Shown: one piece after another, positions 12,001 to 24,633 of the stretch | How positions within the stretch are numbered: the first letter of the stretch is position 1 | Layout: every line of letters starts with the position of its first letter | DNA from: Capsaspora owczarzaki ATCC 30864 | Taxonomy: Eukaryota; Opisthokonta; Filasterea | Assembly: GCF_000151315.2 (NCBI RefSeq) | Contig: NW_011887306.1 | Coordinates: 280,549-344,548, forward strand | Length of the DNA stretch: 64,000 bases | Direction of reading: 5' to 3' | Program-made: the position numbers and the translations under genes | The notes under the pieces: model-generated | The model's database searches: none | Told to the model about the DNA's origin: nothing | Seen by the model: the letters and a program-made list of their open reading frames with translations, nothing else

Positions 12001-14341
12001 CACGTCCGACTATGAGGGTAGCCATCAAGCAGTTGCAGAGGGCATGGCGGCTGGAAGTATTCCTGTTGTCCGCAATTGGAACGGATCGGAACTCATCTAC
12101 CCGACCGCTTTGCACTTTAATACACCGAAAGAAGCTGCTCAGCAGATTCTCCAAATGGATGCCAGCTTCATGGCAGTCGAGGGCGCGAAACGAGCTCGAC
12201 TGATTGCGTCCACTGTCACACCCTATCTTGAAGAAGCGAACAACCGATTTGCGCTGCAGCGATGCGTGCATGCGGCTTTTGGCATGATGCTGCCACCCGG
12301 CGTCCCGACCGTTGTCGCGTCAGAGACGGAATGGCAGGCCAACTTTGGTTTGGAGATGATCAAGGCTACTCCGACGCTGCGGCAGCCCATCGCTCCGCTG
12401 AACCCGCTCAAGGTGAACATTGCAGTGTGGATGAGCTTGGAGCTCAAGTCGGCTATCGCATCGTACAGCCAGGTTGTTCCACTAAACAGCACTAGTTGGC
12501 GCGAGCTGTTCAAAAATGTCCAGTTCGACTTGCTGCTGGTTGCTGCGGATGACTTGGAGGACCCGCTCGAGGCGTTTGGTGCCGACATCAGCGAACTTGT
12601 TTTGATGGCACACGACATGCACGTGCCGTTCGTGTTTTGGGACGCTCGTGCATCGGCCGAATCGCTGCTGCCGACCGTTCAACCCCATCAAAAGACTCTG
12701 GAAATGGCGAGTGCAGTTTTTGTCACGACCAAGCTCCTTGAAGCCGAGTACGCCACGCTGCTGAAAGCATCTGAGGTCCCGGTGCACCGAGCGTGGCACC
12801 CGATTCAGCACCTTGTGCACAACCCGACCGGCTCTCGGCGTCCAAAGCTTGGCAAGAGCGTTTTCTTTGGGCCTGACGCTTCCTTGCAAGAGTATCCCTC
12901 AAGCACGACCGCCTTGCTGGCTCCAGCCGTGGAGCATGGTCTGGTGATTTTTGGCGATGCAACTGCGGTCGTGCCGAAAGAGTTGGTGACGGCGCTGCAC
13001 CCTCTGCCGTTGCAACAAGAGACGAATTCTACGTTGCGCCAATTCCAAACAGGGCTGGTCGTCGGCCAACAATCACACCAGCACCTTAGCCAAGCCGTTC
13101 ACGCGGTCATGGCAGGCACCGCCATCATTGCTGACTCTGCTTCAGTGGACGAGCTGCGACAAGTCCTTGGTTCGAACGGCTTTGTTGAGGCTGACTCGGC
13201 TGATGCCGTTTCGGATGCGTTGAAGCGCCTGTCCAGCTCGGCGCAGCGCGAGGCGCTGACTTTGAACGCCCAGCGGCACATCCTCGCCTCACGCACATAC
13301 CAGCATTTCCTGGGCGAGATCTTGCAGGCAGCTTCAATTTACACTGAGGCACAGTTTGCAACCGCATCCGCTACTTCTGGTGTTTCCGTTGTCGCCTGCA
13401 TGGAGCACAATGGTGCGACTGCCGAGCAAGATTCTTCCTCGCTCCCATTGGTCCCGTTGGTCGAGGATGACTTGTTGGACGACATTCTGGAGTGTCCATT
13501 CCCCGAGCTCGAAGCGCACGTCGAGAGCTATTTGCGCATGGAGCATGCGCAGAAGGAACTGGTCATTGGAGTGTATGGCCGACAGATCTTCCCACTCTCA
13601 GAGCATGCTCAAGCTCGCGTCGAAGCCACATTGAATGGAGATGCCAGTGTCGCTGCCGACCTCTCGCTTGGGCTGAGAGACCTGTCAGAAATGGTCGGTG
13701 GCACGATCGAGCGCGTCCCTGTATGCTCGCCACAACGGTTGTACCGCGCAGGAGCTGTCGAGCGCATTCTCGCTCACCGCTACCCGTCCCTGGCTCGCGT
13801 GGTGTTTGAGACTCGCGATTGGGGTTCTGGGCTGTGCATGAATCAAGCAGTCGTGGTTTCGGGGAAGCAGCCGTCGCCGATGCCCCTGATGCTCTTCCTC
13901 GAGTCGGGGCATTACTATGGCAGGAACTTTTTGACCGATCTCGTCCCCATCTTTGGCTTCACGGACGCCAAGATTGTGGGCAAAAGCAGCGTCCACGTTC
14001 CTCTTCCTTCCGATGTCGCTGAAGACCTGAGCGCGAAAGCCAGCCCCGACAGTCCATTGAGTGCAGGGCTGTTTCACCGCCAACCCGAGGCAGAGAACGA
14101 GTTTGTCGATGTGATTACTGCGAGTGCAACTGCAATTGTGCAGCGCGAGCTGTTCCAAAGCCAGTTGTCCTTCTCAATCACCTCGTCGCGACCGCTGGAG
14201 CGATTGCTGTTGGAAGCCCGCAACCAGCGTATCGTCATGTATTCAGGAAATCGCCATGGCTTTGTCCACGTTCCGACGGACCAGTCAGGCTATGAAGCGA
14301 CGCAGGTTTCTGCCGCCATGCGAAAGTTTGTCGATGTGTAA
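9032..14341 (+). CDS. Giant multi-module glycosyltransferase-like protein
   Basis: Two exons, 9032-9236 and 9378-14341, 1,722 residues. Exon 1 encodes a basic N-terminus and a signal anchor ([19 protein letters not shown]), so this is a type II secretory-pathway protein. After an acidic stem come at least four transferase-like modules: residues ~240-640, GT4-like with [16 protein letters not shown]; ~700-1010, GT4-like with [20 protein letters not shown], typical of Glycos_transf_1; ~1075-1400, a CgeB/GT4-like Rossmann pair; and ~1500-1722, GT2-like with [16 protein letters not shown] and [10 protein letters not shown]. In the last module the place where bacterial relatives carry a DDD metal site reads ESGH, so it may be inactive. 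The domain order resembles bacterial multi-GT proteins. The substrate is unknown. It is transcribed divergently from the ZNG1-like gene. Confidence 0.8.
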
Positions 14342-14399
14342 CATTTTGTATTCTAAATCATTATTCGGTTCTACTATTTCGTTTCGTTTTCCACTACTG

Positions 14400-14522
14400 A
14401 GATTGCAATGCAATCTGAGCGCACTCTTTTTTTTTTTTTTTTTTTTTTTCTCTATTGAGCCCCAAGACCTCGCAGATCGACACTCCACCAGCCCATCCAT
14501 CCAAACGCCAGCATTCAGCAAC
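14400..14522 (+). promoter_or_regulatory. Poly(T) tract upstream of DHX8
   Basis: A T run at about 14427-14449 lies some 75 bp before the DHX8 start codon on the sense strand, in the 181-bp gap after the glycosyltransferase gene. Rigid poly(dA:dT) is known to exclude nucleosomes; a promoter role here is inference. Confidence 0.35.
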
Positions 14523-14961
14523 ATGTCGACTGCACCACCGGCTGCACGGAGTGAGCTGGAGCAGCTCGAGTACCTTTCGCTGGTCTCGCGTGTGTGCACC
14601 GAGCTCGAAGCGCACTTGGGTCCCGAGATGGGCGACCGCACCGTCGCCGAGTTCATCATCTCGCTTGCCGAGCAGCAGCACTTGTCATCGGCATCGGCGT
14701 CAGTGTCGGCTGCGGCGGCTGCAGAGACCTTCCGATCCATGCTCAACGACAATGGTACGACGACGACGACGACCACGACGATCTGCACTCGCTTTGTTCT
14801 CTCCCGCTCCATGATGAGATGGTCATAGTGCATGGCAATGGGCGTTGACGATTTGCAGGGGAGAAAGCAACGGAAAAGAGGGAAAAAGGGGGAGAAAGGG
14901 CAAAAAGGGGGATTTTGCTGGACTTTCCATTGGAAAAAGGTTTGTATGGAAGTCCATTGGA

Positions 14962-14996
<35 letters not shown>

Positions 14997-17900
14997 GCAG
15001 CAAACCAGCTGGTCGACACATTGAAACGCAAGAGAGAAAAAAAAGTCGCTGACGAGTCATTGACATACATTTACCATCATATCGAAAAAAAAATAAGAAG
15101 GGGAAAACTGGATGGATTGAAATTTACAACTCAATGTCTCACTTGACAATCTGATCCTGGATTTGATGATTGACAGGCGCCGAGTGCACTGCTGCGTTTG
15201 CAGGCAAATTGTACAAGCTCATCCAGAACATGCATCCGTCAATCAAGAACGCGGCGCACGGGGCTGCTGCTGCTGCTGCTGCTTCCACTTCAACGGCTCG
15301 GGCCGCCTCCTCATCATCCACGATGATGGACACGTCGTCGTCGTCCTCGGGCGAACCATCCGACGAAGCTGCACGTCGCGAAGAGCTGGAGCGACGTCGT
15401 GAGCTCTTCCCAGGTCTGGCCATCCGGGATGCCAAGCGGCCAGACGTGGCTGCGCTCGATGCGCAAATTGCTGCCAGCGCCATGGACGAGCTCGATTCCC
15501 TGCTGCAAACTTCCAAGACCCTGCCAGTAGCGTCATCGTCCTCTTCGTCTGCAGCGGTTGCTGCTCCCTCTTCTTCTCGTTCTCGCGACGCGGCGGATGA
15601 CTCTCGTGAACGTGGACGCGATTCTCGCTCGGACTCTCGTCGTCGCTCCCCAGAAGGACGCAAATCGCGGTTTGATGACGACTGGGACGACAAGCGGGAC
15701 GATCGTCGTGACCGCGACCGACGAGATGACCGGGACGATCGTCGTGACCGCGACCGACGAGATGACCGCGACCGACGAGATGACCGCGACAGACGTGACG
15801 ATCGAGACAGACGCGATGACCGCGACAGACGCGACGACCGACGAGACCACCGCCGCTCCCCGTCGCCCCACCGAAACAGCAGCTCGGCATCCAACGATGC
15901 ACACATTCACCCGTCGCGCCGTGCTATCATTGATGCATCGCGAGAAGACAGCCGATATGGCTCTTCGTCTTCCGCTTCGTCTTCCTCTTCTTCGGCCGAG
16001 CCCGAGGTGGGTCGCATCTACGACGCGAGCGTTACTTCCATCAAGGAGTTTGGCTTTTTCGCGCAACTCGATGGCTTCCGACGGAAGGTGGAGGGCTTGG
16101 TGCACATTTCTGAAATCCGACGCGAAGGCAAAGTCACCAATCCAGCTGACGTCGTGTCGCGTGGGCAACAAATCAAGGTCAAGCTCAAGTCGATCGCCGG
16201 CCAAAAAATGTCCCTGTCGATGAAGGATGTCGATCAAACCACAGGCGAGGATCTCAACCCCACTCGCTCGTTCGATAAGCCTGTTCTGACTGGTGCGAAT
16301 GCCAGCATGATGATGGACATGGCTCACAACCCCGAACGACCTGGCGGCGCCTTTTCGGAAGCTGCTGCCGCCGGTGCAGCGGCAGCGCGGGGCATGCTGA
16401 ACGCATCGGGTGTGCCATTGTCTGGTGATAGCGATCCGTACGGAGGCACCAAGCGCCAGCGAGCCAAGAAGCTGTCCACGCCCGAGCGCTGGGAAATTGA
16501 AAAGCTGATTTCCGCGGGCGTCATGGACCGCACCGAGCATCCCGAGTACGACGAAGAGCTCGGCGTGATGCGAGACGCGGACGAGTTGGACGACGTGGAG
16601 GACTTGGAGGTCGAGATTGTGGAAGAGGAGCCGCTCTTCCTGCGCGGCCAGACCAAGTTTGCACAGGCTGCCAGTCCCGTCAAAATTGTGAAAAACCCCG
16701 ACGGCTCGCTGCAGCGCGCGGCCATGACTCAGACGGCCTTGTCCAAGGAGCGCAAAGAAGTGCGCGATGCACAGCGTGCGGCGGAGACCGATGTCGCTCC
16801 CGCCCAGCTCACCAAAGGTTGGATTGACCCCATGGCGCGCGACGACGAGCGCTCGTTGGCGCAGGGCGTCCGCGGCATGAACGCGGCTGCTAGCGCCCCT
16901 CAGGAGATGCCCGAGTGGAAGAAGGTGTCCATGGGCAAAGGCGCTACTTACGGCAAGGTGACTTCGCTCAGCATTGTCGAGCAGCGAAAAACGCTCCCAA
17001 TCTACAAGCTCCGCTCGCAGCTGCTGCAAGCCGTCGAGGAAAACCAAATTCTCATCGTTATCGGTGAAACTGGCTCTGGCAAGACGACCCAGATCACCCA
17101 GTACCTGGCCGAAGCTGGTCTCACTGCTCGTGGACGTATCGGATGCACGCAGCCACGTCGTGTTGCCGCCATGTCGGTGGCCAAGCGCGTCTCGGAGGAG
17201 TTTGGCTGTCGTCTGGGCGCCGAAGTGGGCTACACGATTCGCTTTGAGGATTGCACGTCACAGGAGACCCAAATCAAGTACATGACAGACGGCATGCTCT
17301 TGCGCGAGTGCCTGATTGATGGCGACTTGAAATCCTACTCTGTCATCATGCTCGACGAAGCCCACGAGCGCACCATCCACACCGATGTCATGTTTGGTCT
17401 GCTGAAGAGCTGCGCCCAGCGCCGTCCCGACCTCAAGCTGATTGTGACCTCGGCCACGTTGGACGCGGAAAAGTTTTCGTCCTACTTTTTCGGCTGCCCG
17501 ATCTTCACCATCCCCGGTCGTACCTTCCCCGTGGAAGTGCTGTACTCGCGCGAGCCCGAGAACGACTACTTGGACGCGTCTTTGATGACCGTCATGCAAA
17601 TCCATCTGACCGAGCCCCCAGGCGACATTCTCGTGTTTTTGACGGGTCAAGAGGAAATTGACACGTCCTGCGAAATCTTGTACGAGCGCATGAAGTCGCT
17701 CGGGCCGGACGTGCCAGAGCTGATCATCCTTCCCGTGTACTCTTCGCTGCCCAGCGAGATGCAGACGAAAATCTTCGACCCGGCTCCGCCCGGCGGCCGC
17801 AAGGTCATTATTGCAACCAACATTGCAGAAACGTCGCTCACCATCGACGGCATCTACTATGTCGTCGATCCGGGCTTTGTCAAGCAGAACGTGTACAATC

Positions 17901-18964
17901 CCAAGACCGGCATGGACGCGCTTGTCGTCACGCCCATCTCTCAAGCTCAGGCCCGCCAGCGCGCAGGCCGCGCGGGTCGAACAGGCCCTGGCAAGTGCTA
18001 TCGCTTGTACACCGAGCGTGCCTACCGCGACGAAATGCTGCAGACCAACGTCCCCGAAATCCAACGGACCAACATGGCCAGCACGGTGCTGTCGCTGAAG
18101 GCGATGGGTATCAACGATCTCATCACGTTTGACTTTATGGATCCCCCACCGCCGCAGACGCTCATCAGTGCCATGGAAAACCTCTTCTCGTTGGGCGCCC
18201 TGGACGACGAAGGCCTGCTGACACGCCTCGGCCGGAAAATGGCCGAGTTCCCTCTCGAGCCGCCGTTGGCCAAGATGCTCATCCAGTCGGTCGAGTTTGG
18301 CTGTTCGGACGAACTGCTCACGGTTGTCGCCATGCTCTCGGTGCAGAATGTCTTTTTCCGACCCAAAGACAGGCAGGCGATTGCAGACCAAAAGAAGGCC
18401 AAGTTTCACCAGGCGGAGGGCGATCACTGCACGCTGCTTGCGGTGTACAATGGCTGGAAGGCCAACAAGTTTAGCCAGCCGTGGTGCTTTGAGAACTTTT
18501 TGCAAGCTCGAACCTTGCGCCGAGCTGCCGATGTGCGCAAGCAGATGCTTGGTATCATGGACCGGTACCAGTTGGACATTGTCTCTGCTGGCAAAAACTT
18601 CAACAAGGTGCGCCGCGCCATCTGCTCTGGCTTTTTCAAGAACGCCGCCAAGAAAGACCCCACGGAAGGGTACAAGACCATGGTCGACAACCAGGTTGTG
18701 TACATCCATCCCTCGAGCGCACTCTTCAACCACCAGCCCCAGTGGGTGATTTACCACGAGCTCGTGCTCACCACCAAAGAGTACATGCGAGAGTGCACCG
18801 CCATCGAGCCAAAGTGGCTTGTTGAGCTCGCTCCCGCCTTCTTCAAGGTCGCCGACCCCGCGTATCTGTCCAAGCGCAAGCGCATGGAGCGCATCGAGCC
18901 AATGTACAACAAGTACGAGGAGCCAAACGCCTGGCGTATTTCCAAGCAACGTCGCAAGAAATGA
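14523..18964 (+). CDS. DHX8: DEAH-box spliceosomal RNA helicase DHX8/Prp22
   Basis: Two exons, 14523-14754 and 15177-18964, 1,339 residues. The N-terminus ([20 protein letters not shown]) is the conserved PWI-like helical start of DHX8. It is followed by a low-complexity Arg/Asp repeat (about 15690-15845), an S1 RNA-binding domain at residues ~353-430 ([21 protein letters not shown]), and the DEAH helicase core: [10 protein letters not shown] near 705, DEAH near 802, SAT, and [12 protein letters not shown] near 1004, then HA2 and OB domains. The protein releases spliced mRNA from the spliceosome in the nucleus. The intron contains an A30 run (14965-14994) and CGA repeats. Long antisense ORFs across exon 2 are by-products of codon bias. 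Confidence 0.95.
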
Positions 18965-19544
18965 GCATGTTTTTTGTTTTTGCTGCTTCTTTTTTTTTTT
19001 GGTTCGAGCTTTTTTTCGAGCTTGTTTTGCTTTTGATTTCTTTTTAAATTGGCGTGTTCTTGTTGTGCCGCTTTGTGTTTTGTTTGTGGAATGTATCATT
19101 TCGCTGAAAGCTTTTGTTCTATGCTCCGACTACAATCTTGTTTTGAAGTGTTCCAAAGTACGTATATTGTCATGAAGAACATCACGCCAATCAGCTGTAC
19201 AAACCATCTGGCGAAAAAACGAAAGGTAAATGGGTAAAACGCAAAATCAAACTAAAATGAAAATCAGCAGAAAAAATAATCAAAACCAAGCAACAACCAA
19301 AAAGCAAGAAAATTCACAAAGGCAAACAACGGGAGGAGGGTAAATGAGGCAAAGTAAATAACAAAAACGAGATAGGACTTGAGACGATTTTAAAAAAAAA
19401 CAACAACAACAAAAAAAAAAAAAAAAAAACAAAAAAAAAAAAACTTGAGACGGAAACAACGCTTGAGATGATAACAACTCGAGACGATAAAAATATGGAT
19501 AACAAAAACAAAGGGGGCTGGTGGTGTGAAGATCAGTGTGATTT
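18965..19544. other. Convergent 3' spacer, T-rich then A-rich
   Basis: Lies between the stops of DHX8 (+) and the T-box gene (-). The left part is T-rich and the right part (19180-19450) A-rich, so each half is T-rich in the sense of its own transcript, as expected for two facing 3' UTRs. No gene seen. Confidence 0.5.
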
Positions 19545-21906
19545 TCACATGTAGGCGTGCCAAGAACGTCGTTCGATGCACCTGACGAGGTGCTGCTTGA
19601 GCAAAGCAGGAGGGAGCGGCTCATACAAGACGTCTTCAACACCGCTTGCCAGGATGCTGTCAATCAGCGAGGGCAGTGTGTTGGGAGGAACGACCACCAT
19701 CAGTGACAAGTCGGCCGAGACGGGGTTTGCCCGCAGGCGCTGAAGAGTGGTCGGGGTGAACACAGCGAGGTCGCAAACGACAATTTGGATTTTGGCGTCG
19801 TTCATGGCCAGCTTCACTTGATGCGCATACTCCTCCGAGGAGCGGAACTGAGGCGAAGTTGCGTGCATCTTTGTCATCATTTCTATGGCAGCCTCCTTGG
19901 CAGAGCGGGCTACAGCGCCAATCAAGCCTTCAAGCTCTTCGACAGTCGAGGTGTTGGCACTGTCCAGGTTGGCCGACTGTGTAGCGTGCTGAAACGCGTC
20001 CCAGTTGGCGCGGTTTTGGGAAATGCTCATCACACGCGGACGCGCGGTGGGTTGCGTTCCTTGCGTCCCAGAGTGTCCGAGACCCGGAGTGGGCAATGGA
20101 GTTGAGTCCGCCGAGCTTCCGGGAAAGTACGTGTGGCTCAGGTGCGGCAAGCCCGCGGAGCGCGAATTCGTGGAAGCCATGGAGCTGCAAGATGCCGAGG
20201 TCGTCAAGCCGCCGTGGCCACTGTTGCGGGCATTGGCATTGGAGAACATGCGCTGGGCGTCGAGCAGCAAGTCTGAAAAGTCACTGGAATACATCGACTC
20301 GAATGAGAGCTTGCGAGCACCACCTCCCAGAGACGTGATCGACCTGAGACCCTGCGAGTGGTCCAAGCGAGCGCGCTTTGGCGATGCACTTGGGAGGGTC
20401 GTGAATGGGAAGGCAGTGCTGCCTTGCTGGATCATGGGCGAAGGCGTGTGGTTGCGGCTCGCCAGAGAGTGCGCGGGCGAGAGACTGGCGGTCGAGTCGA
20501 CGGCATCCATCTCGGAGACGGTCCGGTTTCGTCGGGCGGTGATGCGTGTCGGAATCGGCGTGGGCGGAGTCGGCGCCGAGGACAGCGCCGCTGAGCGTGA
20601 GCGTTCCGGCTCAAAGCAGAGCGGCAAGAATTGCGGGCGCAGCGGCGTGCCGTCGTCCGTGGTGGCCGGGGAGAGCATGTCGGCGCCGCCAAACGACGAG
20701 CGACGCACGGGTGCTCGCTGAGGTCCCACCATTGCCACTGGGATGGGCGACGCCTCGCCTGCGGACGAGTCGTCCTGATTCTCCAGCGCTTGAGTGAGGG
20801 CGCGCGCCGTCTCAATGTCGCCCCTGGCACGGTCGGTGAAGGCGCGGGCGAACGGGTTGTGGCTAATCTTGAGGGCGCGAATGTTGGGGTTGCAGTAGGC
20901 GGTGACGGCAATAAATTGGGTCTCTTCAAACAGCTGCGAGTGCACCAGGCGATGTCCAGGCAGGTGCATGCGGTTGGCGCCAGCTGGAGCCTCCAAGTCC
21001 ACCTCGAGCATGCTGGACTCGTCCTCCGCGAGCGGCTCAAACACTTGGACGCAGAAAATGTACTTGTGGAGGGCATGCAGCAGGACGGCGTCGCTGGTAG
21101 TCGAGGTGATTTCGTTGTTGGTGATTTTAAAATCAAACATGAAGGGGTGTTCAACCCAGACCGAGCCCAACGCTGGCGAGCTGTTGTGCACAAACTGCGT
21201 CACAACATTGCAGTCCAGCGACTTGGAGGTGGGCACTTCCGCCCAGGCCTCACCGACATAGCGGTGGGCGACTTTGGAGGCCTAGACCAAGAAAAGCAAC
21301 CCATCCAAACCAAATGAATACATGCACACCAAACCAACCGCAAGGAATTGAGCAAAACAAAAACAAAAAGGACGTAAACAGACGAAGGAGAAAAATTAGC
21401 AGAGTTGGAGCGCATGTTAAAAATGACACGACTAATTAAGAACGAATTGCGAATTGCGAACAACAATGATAAGCGGTCAAGCGGTCAACGCTCAAAATGG
21501 ATTGACCAATGGCTGAAGACGTGAACTGCGCAATTCGCATTCACGACCGCAACAACCGCCAGAGCGACCAACAGAAGAAGAAAAAAAAAAAAAAAAAAAA
21601 AAAAGCCAACCAGTTCCTTCAGGAATCTCCCGAGGAATGAAAGAATGGAAGGCATTCAATAGACTACGAGATGAGATAGATATGATAGATAGGAGGACAA
21701 ATAAAAAAAAGGAAACAAGAGTAGAGGAAAGCGAAACAAGCCGACAAGTCGATGACTCAGGCGGAGAAACTCCAATCCCATCGAATGAAACAACGACTCG
21801 CACCAATGGTTCATGCCCCCTCCGCCGCCACCGTAAAAAAGCGAACTCCAATCGCACCACAATTAGCGGAGCTATTAGAAGATCAAACGCTCGACTTTTC
21901 GATGCG

Positions 21907-21942
<36 letters not shown>

Positions 21943-24073
21943 GCTCCAAAACAAGCGAATCACAAAAGACAAAATAATCCGGACCATCCGCCCACCGCTT
22001 CTTTTAAAAGAACATCAACAAAAAAGGATACGAGGAAAAAAAAAGTGGGTCTGAACTTGCTCTTCTAGCAAGCAAGAAAAAAAAAAAAGGAAAAATGCAC
22101 GAGAGGGGGCTTCTTCGACGTACCGGGACAAAGTTGATGACAATGGAGAAGGAGCGGTGCTCGGGGAGGCCGGTGATGGTGAAGCTCGGCGTTGGGAAGA
22201 GGCGACGCCCCTTCTTGGTCAAAATCATCTCATTGCCGTGGCGGAAGAAAGTCCGCCAGAGCTCCTCTTTCTCCAGTGCAATGTGGACGCCGGGCATGCT
22301 GATGAGGCGGAGTGGGCTGCCCATTGTGAACTGCACGCGGCGGGAGCAGGGCTGATCGACAGAGGCAGTGCTCAGAGTTCTGCGTCGGGACCCCGATTCG
22401 GTCGCCTGCTGCTGCGGGTGCTGTCCTGCGGCCACCGACAGGGTTGATCCTGCGAGAGCTGCGCGAGTCGACATTGACGAGAGAATCTGCTGCAGCTGCT
22501 GAGCCTGCTCGGTGAGCTGGGCTGTTCCGGGCCGCGACCCAGATTGGGACGTGATTTCGCCGAATGCGGTTTGTTGGTGGAGCTGTTCGAGCCAGGGCTC
22601 GGCGGCCTCACGCTCCAGGTCCATCAGCTGCTGCTGCTGTTGATGATGATTCTGCGAAAAGCGCTGGTGGAGCTGTGGCTGCTGATGCTGCTGCGTGAGG
22701 CGCATGGGTTGCTGGTTGTCAAGGAGCATCAGGGTATGCGAAGATGTCGCGTTCGACCTGCCCAAATTTCCGCCCACGAGCGAGTCGTCATAAAAGGCCG
22801 AAACTGCGTTGCGAGCAGATGCGGGCGAGCCGTTGGGTGCTGAGCTGGTCGCGCTGCTGGCGCTGCTGTAACTCACGCGGTGAAGAGCATTTTGGTAAAC
22901 AGCGCCAGTGCTGGTGCTGGTGCTGCTGCTGCTGCAGGTGTCGTGGACAATGCTGCTGCTATTGGTCATGTTACCACCATTTTGGATATTGGTGTTTCCG
23001 CCCATTCTCACGGGTGCTGACAAGTCCATGGCGAATTGCTGCTGAGCTGCGGCCGCCTGAACCATTGCAGACGTCAATATCGAGTGCGGTGCAGAGGCTG
23101 CAGGGGGCAGGACGTTGCGGGTGGCGGTGTTGTTGTTGTTGATGTTATTGTTGTTATTGTTGTTGTTAACGTCGGTGACGAATTTCACACCAGAATTCCC
23201 AGCGAATGAAGAGTGCACTTCCATTTGTGTTTTGACGCCGTTGTTGTTGTTGTTGTTGTTGTTGTTTGCGGTGCTGCTGCTGCTGGCATTGGCGTGAAGG
23301 TTGTTGCTGTTGTCAATGGGCTTGCCCATGCTGAGCGAGTCGCTGGCAGCGTTGATGCGCGAGGCATTATTGGCGCTGGAATGGAAGGGGAATATTTCGT
23401 CGCCCAATTTTGGGGAGCCCGACCAATCCAACCCCTCCAACTCCTGTGACCCCAGCAGCGGCGAGAAGCCCAGCGACGAAGCGGTGGGCGACTGCGACTG
23501 CGACGACGAAAGTAGGGGCAGTGCGCTGGCCGTCAGCTTGAAGGCCGACTCGGGGCGCTGGAAGAGGAAATTCGCATTGTTGGCTGCGTTGGCTGCGTTT
23601 GCTGCGTTTGTTCCGTTTGTTGATGCTGCTACTGCGCCAGACGATGCTGCCGACGCTGCCGCCGCCTGAGTCATGGCCGCACATGTTGCCTCCGTTGTCA
23701 TCGCCATTAAGGCTGGAATGGTCGCGTCGGGCATGACTACATCCGACGTAATCACGAACGGGCTTGGCGCAGATTTGTTATTTTGATCCAAATCTTTGGT
23801 GCGTGCCAGCATTCCATTGGCGCCCTTGCTGCTGTCGTTGCTGTCGTTGCTGTCGCTGCTGGCGCTGGATGCATTGCTGGTCGACGTGTTGCTGAATCCA
23901 GCGTTCACCGAGGCTGCGCGGGCAATCGGCGGGACTGCATTTGGAGGGAAGCGTGTTGCGTCGCTGCTTCTGTTTCTGCTGTTGCTGCTACTTGTGCTGT
24001 GACTTGGTCTGCTATTGCGTGCATTGAATGGGGGTGGTTGATGCTGCTTTGTCTGATGCTGATGCTGCTGGTC
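19545..24073 (-). CDS. T-box transcription factor with C-terminal receiver-like segment
   Basis: Main exons 24073-22124 and 21281-19545 (1,228 residues, in phase across an 842-bp intron). A long Gln/Asn/Ser-rich N-terminus precedes the T-box: LWRTFFRHGNEMILTKKGRR at the end of the first exon, then RYVGEAW, FDFKITNNE, LLHALHKYIFCVQVFEP and the diagnostic FEETQFIAVTAYCNPNIRAL with KISHNPFARAF. This DNA-binding domain regulates transcription in the nucleus. The last ~85 residues (near 19557-19860) resemble the C-terminal half of a response-regulator receiver domain: IQIVVCDLAVF, LMVVVPP, then GVEDVLYEPLPPALLKQHL. No in-frame ATG opens the 24073 exon, which begins at a TAG acceptor, so a 5' exon is missing; 24633-24616 (MTAELY, donor GTAACT, right phase) is a candidate. 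Orthology among T-box classes is not decided. Confidence 0.9.
21282..22123 (-). other. T-box intron with long homopolymers
   Basis: The intron splits the T-box domain between FVP and ASKVAHRY. It has a GTACGT donor and a TCTAG acceptor and carries A runs on the + strand at about 21582-21604 and 21907-21938 (T in the sense of the gene). No other gene is seen within it. Confidence 0.75.
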
Positions 24074-24633
24074 CTACGAACGAGCGACACCCCGAAGCAC
24101 GGCGCTGGATGCAAATAGAATAACCAAAAAAAAAAAAAAAAAAACAAGATCAAATTGTTGTTAGAAAATGAGATGAAACAAGAAAAGAAAAAAAAAAAAG
24201 CGCAAGATCAAAGTTAAAAAACAAAGACTGCCTTCCAAAAGTGATCCAATGCTTAAAAACACACAGTTTTAGGATCTTAAAACTTAATTATAAAGTACAA
24301 TTTGTTAATGAGGGGACGAGGGGGTTGCGCGAACGCACAAAGCATGTGATTGGAGTTTTTTTTCTTTTTCTTTTTTCTGTTTCGCGCGCGTGCAATCTCG
24401 AAAAAAAAAAAAGTTCTTCTGGTCACGAATGGTTGGAAAGCAAAGCAAGCGCTTCGTTCGGCGTTTCGTTCACGCCCCAACTCGTCGTCGTGCAAGCCAT
24501 TGTGCAGGGTGGTAAACAAAGAGCAATAAAAACACAAAAAAACGTGCCAAAATTGCAATGCTCCAAGGCAACACACACACACCAAAAAAAAAAAAAAAAA
24601 AAAAAAAAAAGTTACGTAAAGCTCAGCTGTCAT

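Noticed and set aside
15533-19099. Long minus-strand ORFs of about 504 and 613 codons opposite DHX8
   Set aside because: They mirror the helicase codons, have no family motifs, and arise from strong GC bias at third positions.
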